Shown piece after piece: positions 31,900 through 40,483 of a stretch of DNA of 64,000 nt. The notes under the pieces were generated by a model that was not told the DNA's origin, did no database searches, and saw only the letters and a list, made by a program, of their open reading frames with translations. Origin of the DNA: Chryseosolibacter sp040902445 (GTDB lineage: Bacteria > Bacteroidota > Bacteroidia > Cytophagales > Cyclobacteriaceae); NCBI GenBank assembly GCA_040902445.1, contig JBBDXJ010000297.1, positions 8,560-72,559 of the forward strand, given 5' to 3'. Within the stretch, counting starts at the first letter, position 1. Each line of letters begins with the position of its first letter. Position numbers and translations under genes: made by a program.

Positions 31900-34338
31900 A
31901 TGATAAAAAATTATCTCAAAGTAGCCTTGCGCTCAATCTTCAGAAACAAGCTTACCGCTTTCATCAACATTGCCGGGCTTGCTCTGGCTATGGCGTGTTG
32001 CCTCCTCATCGTATTGTTTATAAAGGATGAGTGGTCGTATGACCGCCATCACAGCAAAGCCGATCGCATCTACAGGATCACCCGAAACTTCCTTTCACCC
32101 GACGGGTCGGTGAACCTGCACCTGGGGCACGTTGCGCCTCCGTTCGGACCATTGTTAAAAAATGATTTTCCGGATTTTGAAGAAGTTGTCAGGACATTGC
32201 AAAACAGGATCCTGGTTTCCTACCAGGAGAACGGAGAAGAGAAAAAACTCTTTAATGAAAACAATGCATTTTTTTCCGAGCCTGAAATTTTCAAAGTATT
32301 TGACATCCCTGTAATCAAGGGGAACCCTGAAAAAGGTTTGTCAGACCCGTTTCAGATGATGTTATCGGAAAAGACAGCTAAGAAATATTTCGGTGATCAG
32401 GATGCAGTTGGGAAATCCCTTCGTGTGGGAAACCAGTACGATGTAGTGGTAAGCGGAGTATTCAGGGATTTTCCAGCCCAATCTCACTGGCATCCGGAAA
32501 TATTCATTGCTTTTTCAACCCTGAATGACAGCACCATCTACGGCAAAAGAAATCTTGAAACCAGGTGGGGAAATAATGCATTCCCTACTTATATTCTTGT
32601 TAAAGAACCTTTCGATGTTAAAAAAACAGAAATGCAGTTTCCGGCGTTTCTGAATAAACACATGGGACCAGCGATGGGGGAAACCGAGACCATGCCGTCC
32701 ACGTGGACAACTTTATTTTTGCAAAAGCTCACTGACATCCACCTCCACTCCCACCTGGATTCAGAGATAGAATCCAATGGAAACATCAACAATGTCTACA
32801 TGATGGCCGTGATCGGTTTGTTCATCATCCTGATCGCGTGCTTTAATTTTGTGAACTTATCTACAGCCAGAGCCACAAAACGGGCGAAAGAAGTAGGATT
32901 GCGAAAAGTTGTCGGCGCTTACAAAAGCCAGCTGATCAACCAATTCTTAAGCGAATCAATTTTAATTTCGTTCTTTGCTCTCGTTCTGTCTATCGGCCTG
33001 ACCACAGTAGCCATAGGGTGGCTCAATGAATTTACCGGCAAAACCCTGCCTTGGGATTTCTGGAAGGACGGCGCTTTGTTTCTTCTACTACTACTATTTG
33101 CTCTGGCAGTAGGCATCATAGCAGGATTATATCCCGCATTTGTTATCTCGTCATTTAAACCCGTTACAATATTAAAAGGTCAGCAGGGGTCCGGAAAAAA
33201 AGGAAAGGCAGGATTAAGAAAAGTGCTGGTCGTGACACAATTCTCCATCAGCATTATTCTGATCATCGCTACGCTGATCACCTTTCAGCAACTCCAATAC
33301 ATGAACAGCCGGGACCTTGGATACAACAAAGACCGGGTGGTGACACTGCGCAACTTTGCTGAACTTAATTCATCCTATGATGCATTTTACAATGAGTTGT
33401 TAAAACAAACCTCTATCCGCAATGCAAGCCGCTCCAGTCGTATACCAACTGCAAGGCTACTAGACTCGCAGGGTTCGGCACAGGTCCAAAAAGGTGACTC
33501 ACTGGCCAATACCGATGTGGTGCTCAAAAACATTCGCATCGATCATGAATTCTTCGATACCTATCAGATCCCGCTTGTTGCAGGCAGAAATTTCTCCAAA
33601 GACATTAAAAGCGATGACTCGGTTGCATTTGTTCTCAATGAGTCCGCTGTAGCCATGATCGGTATGACGCCGGAAGAGATCCTCACCGGGGATTTTCAAT
33701 ACGGCGGTGTGAAAGGCCGGGTGATTGGCGTTGTCAGGGATTTTCATTTTGAATCACTGCATGAACCCATTGTGCCGCTGGTTTTTCACCCTGCGCGCTT
33801 TTACGGCAATATTTCAGTTCAGGTGGCAGGTAATGAAATCCAGGAAGCCCTGGCTCACATTGAAAAGTTGTGGAAAGAATTTATTCCTCACAGGCCTTTT
33901 GAATATAGTTTTCTCAGCATGCAGTATGAACAGCTGTATGAAGCGGAGAAAAAACAGGGACAGCTATTCATTACATTCTCCGGATTAGCAATTTTCATCG
34001 CAAGCCTGGGTTTGTTTGGTCTCGCCACCTTTAACACGCTTCAGCGGATAAAAGAAATCGGCATCCGCAAAGTACTAGGGGCCTCCGTTGGAAACATTGT
34101 TCAACTGTTATCCAAAGAGATGATCATACTGATCCTGGTTGCAAATCTGATCGCGTGGCCTGTTGCATGGTATTTTACGGATCAATGGCTGAATACCTTT
34201 GCTTACCGGATTGAAAGTAATTTCCTGTTGTATATCTTGTCCGGCGCAGCAGCGATCATCATAGCCCTTATTACCGTCAGCACGCAAACAATAAAAGTGG
34301 CGATGTCTAATCCATCGGAAACGTTGCGAAGTGAATAA
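31900..34338 (+). CDS. ABC transporter permease, FtsX/MacB family
   Basis: The protein has 812 residues. It starts MIKNYLKVALRSIFRNKLTA with a first membrane span, then a periplasmic MacB_PCD domain ('WSYDRHHSKADRIYRITRNF'), then a first FtsX core of three spans ('GLRKVVGAYKSQLINQFLSE'). A second periplasmic domain and a second FtsX core follow ('EIGIRKVLGASVGNIVQLLS'), ending in NPSETLRSE. This double-FtsX layout is abundant in Bacteroidota; such permeases use a separate ATPase to drive lipoprotein or peptide-related export. The ATPase gene is not nearby. A terminator follows immediately. Confidence 0.9.
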   Translation: MIKNYLKVALRSIFRNKLTAFINIAGLALAMACCLLIVLFIKDEWSYDRHHSKADRIYRITRNFLSPDGSVNLHLGHVAPPFGPLLKNDFPDFEEVVRTLQNRILVSYQENGEEKKLFNENNAFFSEPEIFKVFDIPVIKGNPEKGLSDPFQMMLSEKTAKKYFGDQDAVGKSLRVGNQYDVVVSGVFRDFPAQSHWHPEIFIAFSTLNDSTIYGKRNLETRWGNNAFPTYILVKEPFDVKKTEMQFPAFLNKHMGPAMGETETMPSTWTTLFLQKLTDIHLHSHLDSEIESNGNINNVYMMAVIGLFIILIACFNFVNLSTARATKRAKEVGLRKVVGAYKSQLINQFLSESILISFFALVLSIGLTTVAIGWLNEFTGKTLPWDFWKDGALFLLLLLFALAVGIIAGLYPAFVISSFKPVTILKGQQGSGKKGKAGLRKVLVVTQFSISIILIIATLITFQQLQYMNSRDLGYNKDRVVTLRNFAELNSSYDAFYNELLKQTSIRNASRSSRIPTARLLDSQGSAQVQKGDSLANTDVVLKNIRIDHEFFDTYQIPLVAGRNFSKDIKSDDSVAFVLNESAVAMIGMTPEEILTGDFQYGGVKGRVIGVVRDFHFESLHEPIVPLVFHPARFYGNISVQVAGNEIQEALAHIEKLWKEFIPHRPFEYSFLSMQYEQLYEAEKKQGQLFITFSGLAIFIASLGLFGLATFNTLQRIKEIGIRKVLGASVGNIVQLLSKEMIILILVANLIAWPVAWYFTDQWLNTFAYRIESNFLLYILSGAAAIIIALITVSTQTIKVAMSNPSETLRSE

Positions 34339-34340
34339 AA

Positions 34341-34366
34341 AAAACCTGCTCGTTAGGGCAGGTTTT
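34341..34366 (+). terminator. Rho-independent terminator after the ABC permease gene
   Basis: AAAACCTGC (34341-34349) pairs with GCAGGTTTT (34358-34366), giving a 9-bp stem with an 8-nt loop and a U-run on either strand. It could also serve the minus-strand genes on the right. Confidence 0.75.
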
Positions 34367-34385
34367 GAATCGCCTGAGTAACAAA

Positions 34386-34478
34386 CTATAAAATGCGGGC
34401 TATAAAGAAGATTGACGCTATCAAACTAGCGAGCATTATTAATAAGCCCAGTGCTCTATTTTTATTTATCTGGTCCAT
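34386..34478 (-). CDS. 30-residue single-span membrane protein
   Basis: The ORF reads MDQINKNRALGLLIMLASLI then ASIFFIARIL and stop: a short polar N-terminus followed by one hydrophobic helix with a positive flank. The start lies 54 nt downstream of the acidic-protein gene on the same strand, and the bidirectional terminator lies just beyond its stop. Similar tiny single-span proteins are common and usually missed. Coding status rests on composition and position; no homologue is recognised. Confidence 0.4.
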   Translation of the reverse strand: MDQINKNRALGLLIMLASLIASIFFIARIL

Positions 34479-34532
34479 AATTAACTAACAATTACGCGAA
34501 TTGTTTGGTTTCTATAGACCAGGACAAAGAAT

Positions 34533-35141
34533 TTATTTTCCTTCCAGGTTGTCCTCGTGGGCATCCCCGCCAAGGCTGTAAGAATTATTTTCTTCATCTT
34601 CCGAGCCGATAGCCTCATTTTCATCATCGAGTTCAGCTCCCGGAATATCAAGATCCTTACCGGCCATATCAACCGGCCATACACGGTTCTTGAGCAGCTG
34701 TTCATCGTCACCCATGTCCATGCTAAGATCTTTTGGCCCGAGCGCCTGCAGGTCTTCCTCTGTAACATCGGATTCATTTCTTTCCTGGCTATCGATGTCA
34801 AGCTCTTTATCGATGTCTTTGGGTATCGGATGTTGCATTGAAACATTATCCAATCGATCCTCCACGTCCTTTGTCGGAAACAGAGGATCCTCTTCAATAC
34901 TCTCGGGATCTGTAATAACCGGTTGGTTGATGTTCAGGTTTTCTATTCCGATCGCGCTCGAAAAATTTTCCACATCCATTCCAACCCGCTGCGTATTCAA
35001 GCGGTTCATGATATCCTCCTGCGGCGGATATTCACCAGGAAGTTTGCCGTCCCGCTCATTGTTGTCGGCTTTGTTCAGTGCATCATTCCGTTCTCTGTCA
35101 TCCTGTGTCTGGTCAGAAGTTCTATTTTTTTTCGATTTCAT
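34533..35141 (-). CDS. Acidic, mostly disordered protein of a Bacteroidota-type family
   Basis: The protein has 202 residues from MKSKKNRTSDQTQDDRERND; a longer in-frame start at 35222 adds a segment of different composition and is rejected. It is very rich in Asp, Glu and Asn with almost no hydrophobic core, hence probably unfolded. The C-terminal block 'KDLDIPGAELDDENEAIGSE' then DEENNSYSLGGDAHEDN is, as I recall, a conserved ending shared by small acidic Bacteroidota proteins of unknown role. Neighbouring DUF1328 and SDR genes suggest a stress or stationary-phase locus (inference). Confidence 0.6.
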   Translation of the reverse strand: MKSKKNRTSDQTQDDRERNDALNKADNNERDGKLPGEYPPQEDIMNRLNTQRVGMDVENFSSAIGIENLNINQPVITDPESIEEDPLFPTKDVEDRLDNVSMQHPIPKDIDKELDIDSQERNESDVTEEDLQALGPKDLSMDMGDDEQLLKNRVWPVDMAGKDLDIPGAELDDENEAIGSEDEENNSYSLGGDAHEDNLEGK

Positions 35142-35407
35142 CTGCTGGAATTTGTGTATGTAAAGGCCTCCATATGATAGCCATATGCGGTGAATTTTCT
35201 GCAGGCCATTTAATGATATCACCCATGATCACTGGTGTGAGAAAATCTTGTGCCCTCGGTGAGCAAGCGACCATGAGGATAGCAGAAGTGGCTGGCTTAG
35301 TTTCAGCTGATCCATTATAAAGACATCCAAAAAATACACCTGTAAATCTTTGAAGCAACCATATTGCGGGCATGGTATTATTCAGACATTCCATAAAATC
35401 TTACATT

Positions 35408-35767
35408 ATGAAAAAGTTGATTTTCCTTTCGCTTGTTTCAATATTATCCGCATCGACAGCGCTGTTTGCCCAGAATCCGGTTCCTGATTCCGATACAATT
35501 CCCAATCCTGTTCAGGAAGGCGATCCAGCTGTCCGGCAGCTGCCACCGAGACTGGATTATGTCGACGACAAAAAACGCATTACTCCTGAAGAAATTCCGG
35601 ATCCCGTTAGAGTGACACTGGAAGGCAGTGCACAATATACTGACTGGCAAAAGGCCATGATCTACCACGATAAGAACAAAGACGAATACGTGGTTGAATT
35701 TAAGGAGGGTGGAAAAACCACAACCCACAGATTCAATAAAGAAGGCAGGCCGATCGTGGAGGAATAA
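35408..35767 (+). CDS. Small secreted protein of unknown function
   Basis: The protein has 119 residues with a clear signal peptide (MKKLIFLSLVSILSASTALF, then AQ). An in-frame upstream ATG at 35372 would bury it and is rejected. The mature part is Pro- and Asp-rich at first, then a compact region 'AQYTDWQKAMIYHDKNKDEY' with VVEFKEGGKTTTHRF. That ending recalls PepSY/BLIP-like small domains seen in other Bacteroidota secreted proteins, but the match is not firm. Probably periplasmic. Confidence 0.6.
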   Translation: MKKLIFLSLVSILSASTALFAQNPVPDSDTIPNPVQEGDPAVRQLPPRLDYVDDKKRITPEEIPDPVRVTLEGSAQYTDWQKAMIYHDKNKDEYVVEFKEGGKTTTHRFNKEGRPIVEE

Positions 35768-35934
35768 GTGCCGGCATTACGTAGATAACAATCTACAGTT
35801 AAGGCCTTCGACGCTTGCGTTTAAGCCTGGTATAAAGATTTCAATAATTAATTGTGGTGCAGAATATACCATAACCGGCAGGTAGAGGAGCCGGAAAATT
35901 CCTCTCGGGATTCTTACATTTTAAATAATAGGTT

Positions 35935-36102
35935 ATGTTACGTTGGTCAGTTATCTTTTTTATTATCGCTATCATTGCGGCCATATTCGGATTTGGAGGT
36001 ATTGCTGAAGGAGCCGCTTCCATCGCGAAAGTTTTGTTCTTCATATTTTTGGCGCTTTTTATCATTACGATATTATTTGGCGCAAGCTTGCTTAAGAAGT
36101 GA
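35935..36102 (+). CDS. DUF1328 (YtjA-type) small membrane protein
   Basis: The protein has 55 residues and two membrane spans: MLRWSVIFFIIAIIAAIFGF, then GGIAEGAASIAK, then a second span VLFFIFLALFIITILFGAS. 'MLRW...IAAIFGFGGIA...A..AK.LFF.F..LF' is the complete DUF1328 signature, and 55 residues is the normal length. The function is unknown; the family is often induced under stress. The gene lies 87 nt before an SDR gene on the same strand, and both may belong to one transcript. Confidence 0.85.
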   Translation: MLRWSVIFFIIAIIAAIFGFGGIAEGAASIAKVLFFIFLALFIITILFGASLLKK

Positions 36103-36189
36103 CGTGTTTCAAATGAAATCATGAGTAAGGGATGCCTACCGGTAACCCTTACTCTATTTATCGTTTATTTTTTTTCAGGCAGAGGAAAT

Positions 36190-37227
36190 ATGAGACCAAA
36201 CACATTTGATTCACCACTAAAAAAAATCTTAGGATGGGCAGCGGCAGGCGTGGGTGTATTCCTGGTAGCACATGCCGTCGTAAAACAGTTGTCGAAACTT
36301 AGCCTCGAAGGAAAAGTCGTACTCATCACCGGAGGATCCCGGGGTTTCGGACTCGTACTGGCGAGACACCTCGCGAAAAGAGGTGCCAGACTCGCCATTT
36401 GTGCACGGTCAGCAGATGACCTGGAACTTGCCCGGCAAGATCTTGATGCCCTTGGCGCCGAAGTTATCGCCATGACTGTTGATGTAACAGAAAACGAAGA
36501 GGTGAAGGCAATGGTCCACGATGTGATCAATCGCTACGGCAGACTTGACGTTTTAATTAATAATGCGCGAATAATCCAGGTTGGTCCGCAGAACGTAATG
36601 GGTATCGAGGAATACCAGGTAGCCATGCAGACAAATTTTTGGGCGCAGCTTTACGCGATGCAAGCTGTCATCCCGCATTTTATTGACCGCGGCCAAGGAA
36701 GAATCGTAAACATCACTTCCATCGGTGGAAAGATCGCACTCCCTCATCTACTTCCATACACAGCCAGCAAATTTGCCTCAGTCGGATTGTCAGAAGGCAT
36801 GCATGCAGAACTGAAAAGGTACAATATTCTGGTCACCACCGTTGTGCCGAATCTGATGCGGACAGGCAGCCCCGTGAATGCTGATATTAAAGGCGATCAC
36901 GAAAAAGAGTACGCGTGGTTTAAGCACGCTGATTCGAATCCATTGCTAAGTCAGGATCCCAAAAGAACTGCAGAAAGAATAATCCAGGCAATTGAGTATG
37001 GGGAATCGGAAGTAACCTTGAGCCTCACTGGAAAAGTTGCCAACCTCGTCAAAGGCCTGGCACCAGGGTGGGTTAATTTTTTAATGAGCGTAGCAAATTC
37101 GCTTTTGCCCGAAGCCGTAACAGGTGAAAATCAAACTTTAAGAGGCTGGCAGGCAGAATCGAGATTATCCCGCGGCGTTGTATCAGATCTTACTAATAAA
37201 GCAGCGTCAAAAAATAACGAAAATTAG
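36190..37227 (+). CDS. Membrane-anchored short-chain dehydrogenase/reductase
   Basis: The protein has 345 residues from MRPNTFDSPLKKILGWAAAG; the in-frame ATG 69 nt upstream is less likely. An N-terminal hydrophobic helix (~13-30) precedes a classical SDR. The NAD(P) motif is TGGSRGFG (47-54). The NNAG structural motif is altered to NNAR, and the catalytic Ser (in 'IVNITSIGGKI') and Tyr-x-x-x-Lys (YTASK) are present. A ~90-residue C-terminal extension follows the fold. The substrate is unknown. The position after DUF1328 and near other small genes suggests a stress-response cluster. Confidence 0.8.
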   Translation: MRPNTFDSPLKKILGWAAAGVGVFLVAHAVVKQLSKLSLEGKVVLITGGSRGFGLVLARHLAKRGARLAICARSADDLELARQDLDALGAEVIAMTVDVTENEEVKAMVHDVINRYGRLDVLINNARIIQVGPQNVMGIEEYQVAMQTNFWAQLYAMQAVIPHFIDRGQGRIVNITSIGGKIALPHLLPYTASKFASVGLSEGMHAELKRYNILVTTVVPNLMRTGSPVNADIKGDHEKEYAWFKHADSNPLLSQDPKRTAERIIQAIEYGESEVTLSLTGKVANLVKGLAPGWVNFLMSVANSLLPEAVTGENQTLRGWQAESRLSRGVVSDLTNKAASKNNEN

Positions 37228-37255
37228 TTGTTGGTGAAACCCAATCCCTTATGCC

Positions 37256-38230
37256 CTAATCCAATCGATTGTCATCCAGCCTGCAAAAGTTGTCCATTCC
37301 CAGATGCATCAGTGCATCGCCCGCGTTGATCACCGGTCCATTGTTCAGACCAATAACATAACCTGTCTGGGACGCACTGACTTCCTCTTTGAATTCTCCG
37401 AAAGGATCGGTAATGGTACCTACCCACTCGCCGCGATGGACTAGTTGTCCACATTGAATATTGGGTTGGAAAAGTCCTGCGTGTTTTGCCCGGATCCAGG
37501 CGGTGTTCCAGATCACGCGGTTTTGTTCATTGGGTTCCGGAGCGCTGTCGATCATATTGAGGTGTTTCATCAAGCGCAATGTACCTGCCACACCCTCTTC
37601 AATAGCTTGAGGGTCAAAGCGCAGCGATTCTCCTCCTTCATAGACGATGATCCTTTTTCCTTTGCGGGAAGCTTCCCTTCGAAGGGAGTTGGGGCGGAAG
37701 GGCGTGTCGATCGTAAAAGGCGCGCAAAAAGCGTTGGCGAGTTCAAGGTTTCCGTCCTCGCGCAAAACGGCGCGCACCTGGGGATAATTTGCACGCATAG
37801 CCCCACCGGTATGGAAGTCAATTCCGCAATCGATAAAAGGAATAACTTCGTGCATAAGGTAATAAGCAACGCGACTGGCCAGGGATCCGTTTTTTCGTCC
37901 GGGAAAAGAACGGTTTACGTCTTTACCATCCGGCACCTCGCGCGAATAATTCAGAAAGCCATAAACATTGATAACCGGCATGCAGACCACAGTGCCGCGT
38001 TTTACTTTGTGTAAGCCCCGGTCCAATATCCGCCGCACCACTTCCATTCCATTCAATTCATCGCCATGCATTCCGGCGATCAGAGCCAGAACGGGCCCAT
38101 CCTTTAATGAGCGCGAAACATAAATGGGTGTATCGATCAGGGTATGCGAGGGGAGCCTTGCGATATTAATATTGATCTCCTTGAATTCGCCGGGCTGAAT
38201 TACCTGATTTGCGATGGTCACCTGTTTCAA
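37256..38230 (-). CDS. Succinylglutamate desuccinylase/aspartoacylase family protein
   Basis: The protein has 324 residues. Zinc ligands are in 'LIAGMHGDELNGMEVVRRIL' (HxxE) and later 'CGIDFHTGGAMRANYPQVRA' (His); the C-terminal beta domain ('GYVIGLNNGPVINAGDALMH') is also typical of the AstE/AspA M14-like family. These enzymes cleave an acyl or amino-acyl group from a carboxylate-bearing amino acid. Here it follows a rimK-type ligase and a rimB-like gene on the same strand, so it more likely removes or trims a ligated group than degrades arginine. The 99-nt gap to rimK holds word repeats. Confidence 0.8.
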   Translation of the reverse strand: MKQVTIANQVIQPGEFKEININIARLPSHTLIDTPIYVSRSLKDGPVLALIAGMHGDELNGMEVVRRILDRGLHKVKRGTVVCMPVINVYGFLNYSREVPDGKDVNRSFPGRKNGSLASRVAYYLMHEVIPFIDCGIDFHTGGAMRANYPQVRAVLREDGNLELANAFCAPFTIDTPFRPNSLRREASRKGKRIIVYEGGESLRFDPQAIEEGVAGTLRLMKHLNMIDSAPEPNEQNRVIWNTAWIRAKHAGLFQPNIQCGQLVHRGEWVGTITDPFGEFKEEVSASQTGYVIGLNNGPVINAGDALMHLGMDNFCRLDDNRLD

Positions 38231-38237
38231 ATGGCTG

Positions 38238-38325
38238 ACGTTTAAGTTCTAAGGTGGTAAGTTATAAGTTTTAAGTTTAGCGAACTCCCCTTATGTCCTT
38301 ATTTCCTTCCCTTATTCCCTTTGCC
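38238..38325. repeat. Intergenic word repeats (AAGTTATAAGTTTTAAG and CCTTATTTCCTTCCCTTATT types)
   Basis: The gap between the AstE-like gene and rimK is two word families back to back: TAAGTTCTAAGGTGGTAAGTTATAAG, then CCCTTATGTCCTTATTTCC. The latter is the reverse complement of the AAGGGAATAAGGG repeats at 13803-13900. Confidence 0.6.
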
Positions 38326-38329
38326 CGCC

Positions 38330-39238
38330 TCAGGCATTGACCTTATCCTTTTGGATTTTATGTTTTCCGGCAAATTTTTCAACAAACTGATATATTCTGC
38401 CTGCGATATCGACTTTGGTAGCGCCTTCAATACCTTCCAGGCCGGGAGAGGAATTGACTTCCAGAATGAGCGGTCCGCGCTGCGAAGGAAGCATATCCAC
38501 CCCCGCAACACCCAAGCCCATTTTTTTTGCGGCCATGAGCGCAGCAGTTTTTTCCGGCCGGGTTAACTTCACAACCTTTGCGGTACCGCCCCGGTGTATA
38601 TTGGATCGGAACTCACCTTCTTTGGCTTGCCTCCGCATTGCTCCCACAACCTCACCGTTGACTATGAAAGCCCGTATATCCGCACCTTTTGCTTCTTTGA
38701 TGAATTCCTGAACAATGATGCGCGCATGGATGCCATGGAAAGCTTCAACAATAGATTTTGCCACCTTTTTACTTTCGGCCAAAACCACCCCCAGGCCCTG
38801 CGTACCTTCCAATAATTTAATGACAACAGGGGCACCTCCAACGGCTTCCACGATCCCTTCGGTGTCGCGGGAATAATCCATAAAAATTGTCTTTGGAAGG
38901 CCCAACCCTGCGCGCGACAGTATTTGGAGGCAGCGCAGTTTATCCCGCGAACGGATCAACGCCTGTGATTCTACCGCTGTAAAAACTTTCATCATTTCAA
39001 ATTGACGGACGACAGCGGCACCATAAAAGGTCACTGACGCACCAATCCTGGGTATCACAGCATCGAAATAATCGAGCCTTTTACCGTGATACAAAACCAT
39101 GGGATTTTTCTTCTCAATAAAGAGGACGCATTTCATGTGGTCAATAATTTCCACGTGATGACCTCTTTCTTCTCCAGCCTGCTTCAGGCGTTTGGTCGAA
39201 TAGAGTTTTGGATCTCTGGAGAGAATAGCGATATTCAT
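38330..39238 (-). CDS. rimK: RimK-type ATP-grasp alpha-L-glutamate ligase
   Basis: The protein has 302 residues, the standard RimK length. ATP-grasp blocks are visible: 'VVIKLLEGTQGLGVVLAESK' (nucleotide-binding Lys and Gly-rich loop), 'IIVQEFIKEAKGADIRAFIV', 'GGTAKVVKLT' and 'LILEVNSSPGLEGIEGATKV' (metal-binding Glu and Asn). RimK adds glutamate residues to the C-terminus of ribosomal protein S6 in Escherichia coli, and relatives make poly-alpha-glutamate or other peptide tags. The rimB-like gene is 15 nt upstream and the AstE-like gene lies downstream, forming a ligase/peptidase/acylase set. Confidence 0.9.
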   Translation of the reverse strand: MNIAILSRDPKLYSTKRLKQAGEERGHHVEIIDHMKCVLFIEKKNPMVLYHGKRLDYFDAVIPRIGASVTFYGAAVVRQFEMMKVFTAVESQALIRSRDKLRCLQILSRAGLGLPKTIFMDYSRDTEGIVEAVGGAPVVIKLLEGTQGLGVVLAESKKVAKSIVEAFHGIHARIIVQEFIKEAKGADIRAFIVNGEVVGAMRRQAKEGEFRSNIHRGGTAKVVKLTRPEKTAALMAAKKMGLGVAGVDMLPSQRGPLILEVNSSPGLEGIEGATKVDIAGRIYQFVEKFAGKHKIQKDKVNA

Positions 39239-39253
39239 AAAGTGATAACTGAA

Positions 39254-39703
39254 TTAACGGTTTTTACTGCGAAGGGCAATACGATTTTTTCGCTTTTCTT
39301 TAAAGGAAACATTCTTCTTTGTCACGTCGATCAGGAACCTGTTACGTAAAATCTTACGCCCGATCAATATTGGAAATTTCAAAGAGCCACGGTTGCTTAA
39401 GGAGAACTCAGTGGTAATTACTTCCTCAAAAATTGTTATCGACGTTACAATAACAAAACGTTTTTCAACTTCACCAAAGGAATTCCTGATGTCTCTTTCT
39501 TCAAAAGTCGCGAACACGAATTTCATACCGGTAAATTCAGGATGCTCCTGGTCTAGCAAAATGAATTCAAGTTTTCCATCCACCACCTCGGCTTTGTGGC
39601 AATGAAGACTACAGGTATAAGCCCCTGTATCAATCTTAGCGTGGATATCATTGAGGCCGAGTTCCGGAAGGTCAACGCGGTCATATCTGCCCAGGTTGTG
39701 CAT
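39254..39703 (-). CDS. RimB-like retropepsin-fold protein (ATP-dependent zinc protease family)
   Basis: The protein has 149 residues. Its key motif is DTGA (residues 25-28, in 'IHAKIDTGAYTCSLHCHKAE'), the catalytic Asp-Thr-Gly-Ala of retropepsin-like proteins, followed by 'KFPILIGRKILRNRFLIDVT', typical of COG4067. In Pseudomonas the relative RimB works with RimK in S6 modification. It is encoded 15 nt before rimK and in the same direction. The fold and DTGA motif are seen; proteolytic activity is not proven for the family as a whole. Confidence 0.8.
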   Translation of the reverse strand: MHNLGRYDRVDLPELGLNDIHAKIDTGAYTCSLHCHKAEVVDGKLEFILLDQEHPEFTGMKFVFATFEERDIRNSFGEVEKRFVIVTSITIFEEVITTEFSLSNRGSLKFPILIGRKILRNRFLIDVTKKNVSFKEKRKNRIALRSKNR

Positions 39704-39724
39704 GCAGGATTTTTAATCAATTTA

Positions 39725-39752
39725 AAATAAAAAAGCCCTGCCAAAGCAGGGC
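39725..39752 (-). terminator. Rho-independent terminator of the DUF2911 gene
   Basis: GCCCTGC (39735-39741) and GCAGGGC (39746-39752) form a perfect 7-bp stem with a CAAA/TTTG loop. On the minus strand it is followed by TTTTTTATTTT, 26 nt after the DUF2911 stop. Confidence 0.85.
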
Positions 39753-39777
39753 TCTTTCAATATATTTTCGAACTTTT

Positions 39778-40284
39778 TCAGGATTTGACCTTGAAACCCA
39801 CTTGTGTATTCTCCCACTTCAAATTGACCATGTCTTTTTCCGGAGTGATGGTGAAGGTCTCTACATATTGATCGGTTTTTTTAGGTTTCACATTAACCCG
39901 CAAAACATCCTTTTTTTCATCATAATTGTATGCACCCTGTTGGTTGACATCCTTATTGATAACGATAATCCATTCATTTTCATTGGGAATGGTAAATAAT
40001 GCATATTTTCCTGCGGGAAGGGTTTTACCCTCAATCTTAACGGCTTTATCAAATTCAATAGTCGTGGCCGCATTCGCGCCGGTTCTCCAGACTTCCCCGT
40101 ATGGGACAAGGCCACCCATTATTTTGCGTTTATCCGCTGATGGTCTGCAATACACTATATCGACCTTTGCGCCACCTACCGTTCCGCTTGCTTCTGCTTT
40201 CGGACTGGTACGTTGCTGCGCCTGGACTGGCAATGCGATAAAACAAACTGCCAAAGCAAAAAGAAGCAATGTTAATTTTCTCAT
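39778..40284 (-). CDS. Secreted DUF2911 protein
   Basis: The protein has 168 residues from MRKLTLLLFALAVCFIALPV (signal peptide ending QAQ); a longer in-frame start at 40344 is rejected because it would precede the signal peptide. The mature part shows the DUF2911 blocks: 'VDIVYCRPSADKRKIMGGLV', then PYGEVWRTGANAATTIEF and 'LPAGKYALFTIPNENEWIIV'. The family is frequent and secreted in Bacteroidota with no known activity. It is monocistronic, with terminators on both sides. Confidence 0.85.
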   Translation of the reverse strand: MRKLTLLLFALAVCFIALPVQAQQRTSPKAEASGTVGGAKVDIVYCRPSADKRKIMGGLVPYGEVWRTGANAATTIEFDKAVKIEGKTLPAGKYALFTIPNENEWIIVINKDVNQQGAYNYDEKKDVLRVNVKPKKTDQYVETFTITPEKDMVNLKWENTQVGFKVKS

Positions 40285-40351
40285 AAAGATTTTAATTAGG
40301 GTTAATGGTTTAAAGCCCACCTGCGCTAAAGCTTCGGCGGACAAGTAAAAA

Positions 40352-40375
40352 GCCCCCCGAATGGGTCCGGAGGGC
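40352..40375 (-). terminator. Rho-independent terminator downstream of ffh
   Basis: On the minus strand GCCCTCC and GGGGGGC pair fully (one G-U) around a 10-nt loop and are followed by TTTTTACTT. It lies ~110 nt after the ffh stop and ~70 nt before the DUF2911 start. Confidence 0.7.
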
Positions 40376-40483
40376 GTTTTATGTGGTTAATTAAAATTAC
40401 CTGTAAACTTTTAATAAAACGTTTTAATACCCGGAAAGGTTTGACTGATCAACCTGAAATTTGACCGTTTAAAAAATGTGTCG

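Noticed and set aside
37445..38014. 189-codon plus-strand ORF opposite the AstE-like gene
   Set aside because: Lies fully inside a clear zinc-acylase coding region on the other strand and shows no family features.
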